A DNA stretch of 64,000 bases, taken from contig JADQAV010000008.1 of NCBI GenBank assembly GCA_019775845.1, positions 682,001 to 746,000 of the forward strand, in the 5' to 3' direction. Shown in pieces: positions 53,624-64,000 of this stretch. Below the pieces are notes generated by a model, which was not told the DNA's origin, ran no database searches, and worked only from the letters and a program-made list of their open reading frames with translations. How positions within the stretch are numbered: the stretch's first letter is position 1; every line of letters begins with the position of its first letter. Made by a program: the position numbers and the translations under genes. This stretch comes from Myrmaecium sp. VS I D KN 1 (taxonomy: Eukaryota; Ascomycota; Dothideomycetes; Valsariales; Valsariaceae).

Positions 53624-55838
53624 TCAAGCGCCTCTTCGGACATTTGTGCTCATCAATGTGATCTTCTTTGCTTTCTTCTTCTTGCCCCCGCCATGCGTCC
53701 CTCCACTCATGGATCCTTGCTGAGAACTTTCGTTGCCCAAGGATAAGGCCTGGGCTTGGGCAACCAGATGGTCATCGTTCCTCAGCAGTTCATCCTCCCA
53801 ATCTCGCAGCCATCCATCGTCCGTATTTGTTCTCGGGTTCAAGTCGGCAGGGTACAATGTTGGCGAGTTGGATACTACCGCAGCGGTGCCCCAGACCGTT
53901 CGAGGTGCGGAATGGCTGGCCGAGGACGAAGTCGAGGAAGCATCCTGTCCTTCTCCGAAAGTATTCGGAGGAGACGAGGATGCGCGGTCATCGTGCTCAC
54001 TGGACGAGAGAACCCCATCAGGCCTCTCGACTGGTACCAGAGGGCGAAAATCATCCGCCGAGAAGCGCTCGGATATGCTCGGTCGTTTGCAGTGGGCTGA
54101 TAACCATCGTTTGTCCTCCTCTTTTTCAGCTCTGATTCGCGCTCTTTCCTCCTTGATCTCCTTGTCTCTGTTCCTCGCGCGACGCGCTTCGATTTCTTCT
54201 TTGAAGCCTTCTAAGACTTCTGGGGCAACTGTATCGGTCCAATCGCACTGCAAGAAAGCTACTTCACATCCAAACGGTAGATGCGCCAGGTATTTCTTCT
54301 GCCTTCGAAGGTCGTCGTCAACAATGTGTCCTGTAGATATGTGTTCCACACGCGGAAGGATAGTGGAGGGAAAGGTGGCGAAATCGCCAAAAGCGGCCTT
54401 GAGGATCCGTATATCGAGAGGCTCCAAGTAATAGTGAAGCAAGGCGTGATAAAAGTAGTACTCGGGGGGCGCTCCCTGGCCGTGCTGTCGGTGTACGCGC
54501 GATGGTGTAGTAGGCAGGCATGACTCTGGTGCCTTGGGAGCCGCTGTGGGTGCATCGGCGGTTGCGGAAGAACTTTCGAACTCATCCGTTGGCCTCTCGG
54601 ATGCAGTAGGAGGGTTGCCTATACCTATTACTTTTGCTTTCGCTTCTTCTAGCAGTTTCACAGCTCTTCTTGTCCAAGTATTATTGGCATCACCAAACAC
54701 CACCTCATCCTCTTTTCCTTGCTGAATCATATCCGCAATATCCTTATCGAACTGGGAAACCATGTAGTCTTCACTACCCTTCATCACTCGTGCATAATCC
54801 ATGACCTCGGCAGCCATACACCATGGGATATCCTCCCCCTTCTCCAGCCGAGCAGCGCCGTCGCGGGGTAGAGCCAAGGTACTGCCTGCTGCTCGCCGCA
54901 CCAGTCGAAGGACGATGTCTGCGCCTTCGCAAGGAGGCTCTGGTTCTTGTCCCGTAAACCAACGGACCGGACGAGTCTCGGAGACATATATATGATCCCA
55001 GCACAGAGGACACGGTTTCCACCTGGCTTTCTTCTCCGGGACCGGCTTTTCCTCATCCTCAGAATGCATATATCGCAAGAGACACGGAAGACAGAATATA
55101 TGGCCGCATCGAGACATGCGCGGGGCTACCGGAGTCCCAAGACAAATAGGACAAGAGGAATATTGGGAGCGCGCAGAGACCAGGATTTGCATCACGTTGT
55201 CCCAGTCGAGGTGCACATCTGCATCTACACTCTGGAGCTGATAGCTTCCCCTTGGATCGACCACGAAACGGTAATTCGCGTGGATGTATCTTGCGGAGAA
55301 AGAGTCGTCATTACTTTGCAACATTGACTAAATAGAAAATAGCACGTCCATACCTTGCTTTGTCTATAGCATGATAACCAGATCCGAGACCCCGCGTGGG
55401 GTTACGTCTGTAGTTGCGAGGACGCCCATAAGTACTACTGGCTTGCGGTCGAGGCGGGAGAGCGAAATTCATAAGGTGGGTTATAGAGGTCTGCCCCTTG
55501 CGGCTACTCGATGACCGCAGAGCTGCCTGCGCTTAAGCTAAGTTACGGATACTTGGTTCTAGAGAAGTGCCGAAACCTACGGACTCCGCCATAGCATCCT
55601 CATCCGCGAGCTTTGGACGCTTGGATGCCTTGTGCTGCTTCCTCAAGAGTTGGTTATGCCGCGGCGAGGTGGTTGCTCTGGACGAAGAACCCACTCCAAA
55701 GCTTCCGGAACCCCCGCTCCTCCTTTGGCTAAAGCTATCAGCGGCCGCAACCGGATTTGGCGGATTGTGAACCGGATGGTGTTGCTTGGTGGAAGCAGAC
55801 TTGGCCGGGGATATCGCCGATGGGACATTCGACGACAT
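53624..55838 (-). CDS. mag2: RING-finger E3 ubiquitin ligase, RNF10/Mag2 type
   Basis: A homologue of RNF10/Mag2, which ubiquitinates 40S ribosomal proteins in stalled-initiation quality control. Exons 55838-55577, 55522-55354 and 55289-53624 sum to 2097 nt (698 residues). The N-terminal family block includes Ile-Thr-His-Leu-Met-Asn-Phe-Ala-Leu-Pro-Pro-Arg and Tyr-x-His-Ala-Asn-Tyr-Arg-Phe-Val-Val. Then comes a C3HC4 RING with Cys-Pro-Ile-Cys, Cys-Gly-His-Ile-Phe-Cys-x-x-Cys and a final Cys-Pro-Leu-Cys. The middle contains Tyr-Tyr-Phe-Tyr-x-Ala, and the Glu/Arg-rich helix and Lys-rich C-terminus complete the pattern. The exon 1 donor was set at GTTTCG (55576), because the later GTAACT would leave a 20-24-bp intron. 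Confidence 0.87.
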
Positions 55839-56723
55839 GTCAAGGAACGGGCGTGTCCGGAGTCAACTGACGGTGGGATGCAGGTCGGGACGGCGGCTTT
55901 GGTTCCGTCTCCTTGACGTCGGTGCGGCGGGAGGGAAGTTCCGAGTCGAAAGTGGCGGCAACGACTCACTTGAGGTTGCTGACGGTCAGCCTGGGGCCAG
56001 CCTGACTTCGGAAGGACCGGTAGTAAGAGTGAAGGGAAAGCAATGCGTAGACCGGATGCCCAAAGGTGGAGATGTATAGTACGGTGTTGACTGCGATAAG
56101 AGGTAGGTGGTTGAGCAAACGGACTGCCTACCGCAGCACAACCGTGACGGCATTAGGGATTGGACTACGCAGTGGATGCCTTAGGATACAACGTCGGGCC
56201 ATGTGGCGTCGAAATGTGTTATGGTGGCTGACAGGTGTAATGAAACCGAACAGAATCGAACCAGATGTATATAACGGCCGACTTACTAATCCACCGAATG
56301 AAAGCTGTATGATGGCAGAAAAGCAACATGCAAACCGGAAGACTCCCGGCGACACATTGTGCTACACCCATCCGCATGCCATTGGCTCAGTGTGATTTCG
56401 CCGCACTGCCCTTTGATATCCTCCACCTCTTGCGCTTCGTGTCGCCTGGACATACGCACCCCTAAACCTGCCCCGACGTCCAGCCATCCTGACACGGCGA
56501 CTGGGAAGTCTCTACAACGACTAGACCACCACCACCGTCATTCGCCGCACTGCTCACGCGCAACGCCTTGTCGCCGTCGCCGGTCGTGGCCGAAGAGCTG
56601 CGCCAAACAACCTGACTGCAGTCGGTGCCGGGCCTTCCTCCCTCTGTCGTTGCCTCACAAGTCGGTCGTTGGTTCCTTCGTCCGGGCCGGCGCTGACTGT
56701 GACGGCAACATTGCACGTCTGGC
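55839..56723. promoter_or_regulatory. Divergent promoter mag2 / ubp3
   Basis: 885 bp between start codons of two ubiquitin-system genes. No further gene is recognised; the right half is C-rich and could be ubp3 leader. Confidence 0.45.
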
Positions 56724-59508
56724 ATGATGCCTGGTGCAGTCTATCCAGGCCGGAGGCAGAGTGAATATCATTACCATGTCGCTACGCAGAATCACTCCCC
56801 CGTGCCGCACAATCCGTACCTGAACTACCAATACCCGCACCACCAGGCATACCCGCAACCGTCATCGTACACCCCCCAGTGGTATAATCCCTATCACCAG
56901 CTGCCGACGGGATACCCGATACCGCCCAGGGCATACCAACCTCACCACTCCCCCGTCGTTGTTTCCTCTCATTCCCATGTCCAGCCGCTACCGCCGACCC
57001 GGCCTTTGACTCACACGCCCCCAATTGTGCATTCGCGGACGCCGCCTGTCGGGTCGTCGTACACTCCTCATCCCGCGCCTTCTACGCCTTCCGCGACTTC
57101 GCAGGTTGTGCTGTCCCCGGCGACTCCAACCACGCCAATGACGGCCTTCACGCCGCCACCTCCTTCATCGACGCCTCAAAGGACGGCAGAAACCGGTCAG
57201 CCGCAGCCCCCATCCCAGCCGGCTCGAAAGATGCCTTTTTACCCGCCGGTGAGTCTGTTTCAATCCCTGTGTTCTTTCCTTCGTTTTTGCTCATACATTC
57301 GCAGTTGCCATGGCTATCCGTCCCCGAGGAGCCTTTTCCTCCCCGTGCCCTTCGATCTCGCCGTCGAAGGCGGGCCCGTTTAGTATCTTTTACCGATTCT
57401 TTGCAATTACCTAGGAGGAACGAAAGCCCGGAACCAAAAGTTCCAAGCCCACGGGAAAATGCTTCGAAGTCTGCAGACACTGTCCATAACATGGACGGCA
57501 CTGCCTCAACTGGCGCCGTGCCGCCGCTGCCATCCGCCGAGCCAGCCCCTCTTTCGCCTCACAAGCAGCCCAAGACCGTCATGGTTCCTGCCGTCCCACT
57601 GGTGCAGGTTAAGTCAGGCGTCTCGACAGCAGGACCCACGGAAGATTCGCCGAAAGACGGCGTGGCGGAACAGGACGCAGAGATCGTAGCAGCTTCGGAT
57701 GCCCCAGAAGCCAGTAAAGCTCCGACTGCTTCCAACAAAGGGCCGTCAAATGAGGTGCCTCCTGCGCGGCAGGGCCCGAAGTCTTGGGCTGATCTTGTTC
57801 GTACCAAAACCTCTGCCACCACGACAGGGCCTCCTATATACAACGGCGTGGGGAATAGCCCTGCGATATCGGGAGGCGTTTCTCTTGCGGATGCTCTGCG
57901 TACGTGGAGCGTGGACTCGGACAAGAAACTCGCCTTTCTCGAACCTCGCGGCCTTGTTAATACCGGTAATATGTGTTATATGAATTCTGTAAGTGACATG
58001 TAGCAGATGCTCTATGCCCGGGAACTAATAACTTAGGTACTACAAATCTTGCTCTTTTGCACTCCGTTCTATAACTTTTTGGATCAGATTGGGAAGCGCG
58101 CAGTGCACAGTTTTAAAAGCGAGACACCTCTTCTTGATGCGATGTAAGTTTGCTTCGCAATGTGGGCACCCTGTACGACGCCTGATAAATGATGCTTACC
58201 ATCTCGCCCATAGGATCATGTTCATGCGTGATTTTAAGGTTATCGACTCTGCGGTTTCTGCTGAGCAGCTGAGACTTCGTCTGAAGGATAACGAGCTCGA
58301 ACAGTACGGCGAACCATTGATTCCTGAATATGTATATGATGTTATCAAGCGGCTGCCTCGGTTTTCGCATATGAGGGTATGTAACGATGCATTAAGCCAA
58401 ATCTGGAACAGCTGCTAAGCCTTATCAGCGGGGCCATCAACAAGATGCGGAGGAATTCCTCGGTTTTCTTTTGGCTGGCCTACACGATGAATGCGCCCAC
58501 ATGATCAACACGACTAGCGTTGCAACTGCAGATGACAGTTCGCCTAAAAGCGACAAGCCAGCGACAACAGATGGATGGATGGAGGTCGGTCCTAAGCAAA
58601 AAGCGGCGATCACACGGACATCTGGCACCGTTGATGAGTCCCCTATCACAAGAATCTTTGGGGGCAAGCTTCGTTCTGAATTACGGGTCCCGGGACTCAA
58701 GAACTCCGTCACTTTGGAACCATATCAGCCCCTTCAGCTCGACATTGGTTCGCCTGAGATTCAGAACATCACCGACGCCCTTCGAGGTCTTACTCGCTCT
58801 GAGACTCTGACGGGCGACTTCAACTCCCCACGTGGGCCGGGCACGTCCGCAACTAAACAGGTGTTCATTGAGAACCTCCCCCCGGTTCTGATCCTCCATC
58901 TGAAGCGTTTCCAGTATGATAATGCTGGCGGGACCCAGAAGATTTGGAAGAAGATCGGATACCCGTTGGAGCTCGAAATCCCCCGCGAAGTCTTCCCCCC
59001 TCACAAGCGGGCATCCCTTGCTGCTCATGGCGGCTCCCCGCGCTATCAACTTACAGGGGTTGTCTACCATCACGGGAAGAACGCAACTGGAGGACACTAC
59101 ACGGTTGATACACGTCGCCAAGACGGGCGCGAGTGGATCCGACTGGACGACACTGTTATCCGACGTGTTCGACCCGAAGATGTGGCGGAGGGCGGGAGCG
59201 AAGAGAACCCGAGAGTGCTTGCCGCGGCTCTCGAGCAACACAAACGTGACGCTGCCAAGGCTCAGAGGAACATCTATGAAGCCGCCGCTTACGGCGGGGA
59301 GGACGAAGACAGCGAGAAAGGAGAGTGGAACCAGGTGCACAGTGCTGCGTCGACCGTGGGCGGCACGAGGAAAGGGGCAGCAGCAGCAGCATTCGGTGGG
59401 GCTTCGACGGCGCACAGCCCGACCGGCAAGGGCACGCCGGCGGAGAGCCGGTCGAGCGTCAAGGACAACAAAGTTGCTTATATCCTCTTCTATCAGCAGA
59501 TTCGGTAG
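56724..59508 (+). CDS. ubp3: Ubiquitin carboxyl-terminal hydrolase Ubp3 (USP10 type)
   Basis: A cysteine deubiquitinase; in yeast, with Bre5, it acts on Sec23, ribosomes and ribophagy. Exons 56724-57248, 57305-57988, 58037-58143, 58214-58376 and 58429-59508 sum to 2559 nt (852 residues). The long N-terminus is Pro/His/Ser/Thr-rich and disordered. The USP core starts at Gly-Leu-Val-Asn-Thr-Gly-Asn-Met-Cys with nucleophile Cys399. The family blocks Gln-Gln-Asp-Ala-Glu-Glu-Phe and Leu-Ile-Leu-His-Leu-Lys-Arg-Phe follow. The His box is Gly-Gly-His-Tyr-Thr-Val (His716), followed by Trp-Ile-Arg-Leu-Asp-Asp. The protein ends Ala-Tyr-Ile-Leu-Phe-Tyr-Gln, the usual USP end. A Glu/Ala-rich insertion precedes the last strand. 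Confidence 0.93.
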
Positions 59509-59763
59509 TAGGTATCAACCAAAAATGCTATTCCATAAACTTACCATTCTTTTCTCTTGCGATGATTATTCATCCACTTGGTAAAGACGCATCACTAAGT
59601 CTATGCCGAAGCACCCTGTTCTGGCGCAATAAACCGAAACAGCGAGGGCATTCTATGAATTTTGTGGACGTTGGTTCTATGGTCTGAGGTATATCCGCTC
59701 CATTCCCCGTTCTCCGTTCCCCGCTTCCTTCCCGCATCCGTGACTTCTTCGCCCTTTTTTATT
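59509..59763. other. Convergent spacer ubp3 / hydantoinase
   Basis: 255 bp between stop codons, with T-rich ends; nothing else seen. Confidence 0.45.
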
Positions 59764-62700
59764 TTAGCCAGATACATCGAACTCGTCAATCACGCTCCTC
59801 GGCTTGACGAACCGACCGACGGGCCGGTAGGCGAGGTGGTCGAAGCCGAAGGCCTTGGGCCCGCCCAGGTCGAGGGCGCGCGGGGTGGAGGTCCAGCGGT
59901 CGGAGGCAGTGATGGCGAGGACGAGGACGTGCAGGCCGTAGCGGTACTCGGGCGTGCCGACGGCCTCGCCGCTGCGCGCGTCGATGACGGCGATCAGGTC
60001 CGGCACGACGGCCAGGAGGGTCTCGCGGTCTTTCCCGTCGCTTCCGCTTCCGCCTTCGCTCTGCTCCATCCGCAGCGCCGCGATGTTCTCGTTCTTGAAG
60101 GGGATCTTGAACTTGGCTTTGCCCGTGCCACCATTGCCTTGTCCCTCCTCGCCCTCGATGATGACCTCGCCGTAGACGTGCCCGACGTGCAGCCGGCGCT
60201 CGACGCCGACGATCTTGCCCTTGAAGAGGACCTTGGCTGCGTCGTCGCCGCCGACCTCGCCGATGATGGCCTCAGCCACGCCGTCGAGCCGGTTCGCCTG
60301 GCGGGCCCGGGCCACCGCCCGCCCGATCCGCCACGACAGCGAGATGGTGTTCTCGACCGCCCACCGCTTCGTCTCCGCCCCGGTCACCGGGCCTTCCGCG
60401 CACCCGGCCAGCGAGCCCATCTCCGCCAGCCCCGCCCGGAACACCCGCTCCACCATCGCGTCGCTGCTCGCTTTAGGCATGTACTGCTGCACAGTTAGCG
60501 AAGTCCCTGGATATCACTGACGGGTTATCGTCCAGCGGCTTACCACGACGTTTCCCTTGCCGTCGCACATGACTACCGGGCAAAAGATTATCTTCCGCTC
60601 CCCGAACACGACCGGCGTGGTCTGCCACTTTGTGGGATAGGCTAAAGTCAGACTTGTCAGCTTCTTTTATCCTGACTCAATCATCACCAGGGCCAGTTAT
60701 CTCCGCCACAGCTCCTACTTACCTCTTCCCATCCAATCCCCATCCACGGCCGGAACGTCCATGTTCGTGCTCGCGCCCAGGATCATCCCCTGCAGCCCGT
60801 TCGCTCCACCGATCTCCATCGAGATCATGTGCGAAGCGGGCTTGCCCTTGTACAGCTCGTACAGCTGCTCCTGCGCTTCCATCATCCTGTTTATGAGTTA
60901 GTTTCGAGATGAATGGGCGGGAAGATCGACTTGGGCTTGCATACTCATCTCCCGGAAGCTTCTCAATCGCAACCGTTGGTGAACCTGCGCCACCGCCGCA
61001 GCCGACCACGGCATCGTCTGCCAGGTCGCTCGGACTCACAACCCGGACCGTCCCGCCGGCGCGCAGGATCTCTCGCAAACGGAGCATGCTGGAGTACGGA
61101 CTGCCTCCGCCCCCGGTGCCGAGGATGTAGCAACCACAGGAGATCCAGTCGACGTCGGTCTCGGAGATCAGCCACTCTCGGTTAAGCACCTTGGGCTTGT
61201 ACGTGAATGCATCAACCTTGGGTTTGCTGGCATCGGATGACTCGCGCTGAGCGATCTCCGTCGCGGAGTCGTTCGACCCGTGCTCAGCTGAAGCTTCTTC
61301 CGGAACTGCATCCGCTGTGTTCGAGGAGACGCCCTCGAGCTTGGAAAAGTCCGGCTCGCCGGCCGCTCGCACGATGAAGCGTGTCTTGTGGGAGACATAC
61401 TGGTCATCAGTCAGTATGGAACATCCAAACAGCAAAAGGGAAATCTTCGTGCCTCCAAAGGTAAAGTGTCCACCTCCACAATCTCCACTGTTTCCCGTTT
61501 GGCTCCGGCTGCCACAGCCTTCTGGGTCACTTCTTCGTACAGCGCCTTAAGATGTTCCTCTGTGGTCTTTTTCTCAGTGGACTCCACCTTATCAATAACC
61601 GAACTAATTCTCCCGGTGGCAGCGCCGATCGCGTTCGCGATCCCGGACCACGTCGGCTTGAGCACGCGCCTCGCGCCAGCCATCTCATCCGGAGCCAGGA
61701 TCGCGCCGCCTCCAACCACGATGACATCCACGTCCTCCGGTGACGTCTTCATGGCGTCGACAGCCTTCTCTAACATGCTCTTGACGATGGCTGCGTATTC
61801 TACTACATCTTGCGACTTGATGACGTCATTTACCAGTTCAGGGTTTCCGATCTGAATCGATGGTTTGCCAGCGACCAAGTAATCCGTCGCGGTTGCCTGA
61901 CTGCCTCCGAAGATGAGGGCGTCTTGCTGGAGCCTGTAGCCCACGCTTTCGGGGCCGACCGACATGGGCGCTCCATCTGAGGGCTTAGACACAATCGAAC
62001 CACCACCTAGGGCAATACTGTAGGGGTTGCGGTTTGGTTAGCAATCCTATCACAAGATCTCGTGGCACCCTGACTACCTTTTGATATCCGGGCACGGGAA
62101 GTTCATCCTAACGCCCGCCAGCTCGCTATAAGCCGCCTGCTGGCGCGGGAATCCGTTCGGAAGCAAAAGTCCAATGTCGGACGTGGTCCCGCCGATGTCA
62201 ACGACAAAGAACGGTTCCCGAGGCTTCTCCTCCCCGACCATGAAGGCAGCGCCCCGCATGCTGTTCGCCGGTCCGCTCAGGAAGGTGCGGATCGGAAGTC
62301 TCGCCGCTTGCTCGCAGGAGATGATGGAGCCGTCGTTCGCAGTGATAAAGATGGGGCAGGTGAGTCCAAGCTGTGCAGCAGCTCTCCGGAACGCGTACAC
62401 CGTCCTTCTCGCTAGCGCAAGGATGCTGGCATTCAGGATAGCGGCATTCTCACGCTCCAGAAACCCAAGATTTGCTACATGCTTCGACAGCACGACGTCA
62501 ACCTCCGGGATCGCCGCCGCCACCAAGCGACCCACCTCCTCCTCTTGCTGGAACGAGGTGTCGATCGGGCTGAACACGCCGTTGACGACCACGGTGCGGA
62601 TGCCCTTCTCGCGGATCGCGGCGCACTCCCTCTCCACCTCCTCGGGCGATACCGATGCGATGAGACTTCCGTCCACTTCCAACCCGCCGGACAGGAGCGC

Positions 62701-63489
62701 GTAATGCCCGAGGATCTTCGACCGCAGCGGCGCGGGCCAGTCGACGCATGGGGGCGCGTGCTTGGAGTAGGCGCAGCTCAGGCGGAGGACGGCGACGCGC
62801 GACAGACGGCGCGCGTCCAGCTCGGCGAGCGCGTTGACGAAATGCTAGAGCAAAGTCAGGAGAACCGGGCTTGATTGAGATGTGCGAGCGGGATCCGCGT
62901 TGGGAATAAGCAACCCACCGTGGTTCCAATCGTCATGCTCGCGACGTCCTCGGGCTTGACGTCCGCCTGCGCGGTCTCGAACATCTTCGCGACCACATTG
63001 CTGATGCCGGCGCTGGGGTCGGCGGTTGTGGGGGTTTTGTGCCTGTATCAAACGATCCTTCTTAGTCTGCAAGTTTCCACAAAGTATGAGGAGAAATGAC
63101 GGGAGAAGAGGATATGAACTTACCAAGCGACGATGGCTTTTTCCGGGTTCGTCTTGGTGAGCCGTGCTGGGTCGAGGATGACGCCGTCCGTGTTCGTTCT
63201 GACGTGGAGAAAAGGGGACAATAAAGGTTCCCGTTAGAAAACTGTATGCACTTTTATTGAAGGAATATAGGAAGAGAGAGAGAGAGAGAGAGAGACGGAA
63301 GAGTAGAACGGACGAGAAGAAAGTGATTGATATATAGATATATGAAGAAAGGGTTCAAGAGGATCATTAGCCCCGAGAATAGATGAATAAAAGAAAGAAA
63401 TTCAACGAGATCAAGTCTCTTGAAAAAACTAACCCTCCAACGTCGATGCCGATCCGGAGCCTCCGGGAAGTCGTAGGCACGTCCATCAT
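59764..63489 (-). CDS. Hydantoinase/oxoprolinase fused to S-methylthiohydantoin desulfurase-like (DUF917) domain
   Basis: Nine exons, 63489-63434, 63198-63124, 63042-62919, 62844-62078, 62017-61453, 61399-60945, 60886-60723, 60641-60544 and 60486-59764, sum to 3027 nt (1008 residues). Residues about 10-550 are a HyuA-type ATP-dependent hydantoinase: Ile-Gly-Ile-Asp-Val-Gly-Gly-Thr-Asn-Thr-Asp near the start, Asp-Ile-Gly-Gly-Thr-Thr-Ser-Asp near 300 and Leu-Gly-Gly-Gly-Ser shortly after. After a variable linker, residues from about 613 carry the DUF917 signature Gly-Cys-Tyr-Ile-Leu-Gly-Thr-Gly-Gly-Gly-Gly. Met-Glu-Ile-Gly-Gly-Ala-Asn-Gly follows in exon 7. The product probably opens cyclic ureide or thiohydantoin rings; substrate unknown. 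Intron 5 begins with GC. Two ATGs in tandem open the frame. Confidence 0.88.
61400..61452 (-). other. Probable GC-AG intron in the hydantoinase fusion gene
   Basis: A 53-bp intron reads GAG|gcacga at its 5' end, has a TACTGAC branch site and ends gaccag. It joins Val-Asp-Thr-Leu-Pro-Leu-Glu to Tyr-Val-Ser-His-Lys-Thr-Arg-Phe-Ile-Val-Arg-Ala-Ala-Gly in phase. The only alternative GT donor nearby would delete the six-residue block just before it. Confidence 0.7.
63272..63294. repeat. GA dinucleotide repeat in an intron
   Basis: A GA run of about 23 bp lies inside intron 1 of the hydantoinase gene. That intron is 235 bp, the longest in the gene. Confidence 0.8.
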
Positions 63490-64000
63490 CAATTTTGTAT
63501 ACCGATCGAATCGGTTGAACGATTCACAGTATCACGGCCTTATAGTAGGTGATTACTCGGTGGTACGCAGCACTGCACCGCGCGCCTTTTGATCTGATAA
63601 CGGAAGAAGGATGAGAGATGGTTCGAAGAGGGGTAAAGCCGAGATCGGGGCTTGGTACGCATGCAGCTAGTGAGAGTGGGGTTCGACTTCGGTTTTCCTC
63701 ATCGTCATCGGATTGCTACCTACCTTGCCATGGTATACACACAGTGGCCGGTGAGGAGAGCATTATCTCTTGCTGCTCGTGAATATTGATGTAGAAGCAT
63801 ATAAAGCCCTACCTACGATAGGGATATCTAGAGAGTCGACGCTCTTCAAGAGGTATCACGAACTAATTAAGCTTATTTTATACTTATACTAAGCTTCAAT
63901 TCTTCAGCTAGGACCCTCAAGTGGCCCGCTTCCGGGACCTTATCTGCACCGCGAACAGTTGCCAGGCGGGATCCCCGAGGTCGGATAAGGCCGACTCGAC
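63490..64000. other. Upstream region of the hydantoinase gene to window edge
   Basis: No gene is recognised. CTACCTACC motifs occur at 63716-63723 and 63812-63818. An AT-rich patch at about 63860-63905 contains two AAGCTT sites. The right edge is cut. Confidence 0.45.

Noticed and set aside
59764-63489. Possibility that the hydantoinase and DUF917 parts are two genes
   Set aside because: Exon 6 encodes the end of one domain, the linker and the start of the other in one open frame, with no stop or promoter-like gap between them.

Overview
The window is nuclear DNA of a filamentous ascomycete (Pezizomycotina). Most genes are broken by short introns of about 45-100 bp with clean GT...AG ends and TACTAAY/CTRAY-like branch sites. 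Both tRNA genes carry an intron directly after position 37. The gene content is fungal: Erg4 sterol reductase, Mgr2, a Vps64/SLMAP-type STRIPAK protein, a GPI-anchored class III chitinase, a Hol1-like transporter and the Fsh1 hydrolase family. Genus and order cannot be fixed by reading alone. There is no sign of a secondary-metabolite cluster, virus-like element, CRISPR array or organellar DNA.

Layout, left to right. 0-16 kb: aminoalcohol phosphotransferase (-), NIPSNAP protein (-), Ash1-type SET methyltransferase (-), Erf2 palmitoyltransferase (-), a 237-bp MITE, an NDUFA4/MLRQ-like mitochondrial protein (+), proteasome subunit Rpn5 (+), and an Fsh1-family serine hydrolase (-). 16-25 kb: ribosome-biogenesis factor Ipi3 (+), two intron-containing tRNA genes (Tyr, Lys; -), a long hairpin-containing noncoding stretch, and a Hol1-like MFS transporter (+). 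25-36 kb: FACT subunit Spt16 (-), a divergent mitochondrial-carrier protein (+), and a long coiled-coil protein of unknown function (+). 35-48 kb: GPI-anchored chitinase (-) with a 3-kb gene-free upstream region, phosphopantothenate-cysteine ligase Cab2 (-), Mgr2 (-), and an FHA/tail-anchor STRIPAK protein (+). 48-64 kb: RNase P/MRP subunit Pop7 (-), dienelactone hydrolase (+), Erg4 (-), RNF10/Mag2 RING ligase (-), deubiquitinase Ubp3 (+), and a 1008-residue hydantoinase fused to an S-methylthiohydantoin-desulfurase-like (DUF917) module (-).

These are mostly dispersed housekeeping genes in divergent and convergent pairs, not one pathway. Loose themes are mitochondria (NIPSNAP, NDUFA4-like, carrier, Mgr2), chromatin (Ash1, Spt16), ubiquitin/proteasome (Rpn5, Mag2, Ubp3), lipids and sterols (phosphotransferase, Erg4) and RNA biogenesis (Ipi3, Pop7, tRNAs).

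Exon models were built by hand from splice signals, reading-frame continuity and remembered family sequences; for all genes except the three flagged below, exon lengths sum to an intact frame. Three models are less certain: the carrier gene (one unresolved splice), the 31.8-34.6 kb gene (start unresolved) and the last residues of Cab2. The least conventional observations are a 10-nt internal microexon, a 4-codon terminal exon in erg4, a probable GC-AG intron, a possible dual-targeted hydrolase, the two-enzyme hydantoinase fusion, and a mariner-like MITE. I found no convincing wholly new multi-gene system.
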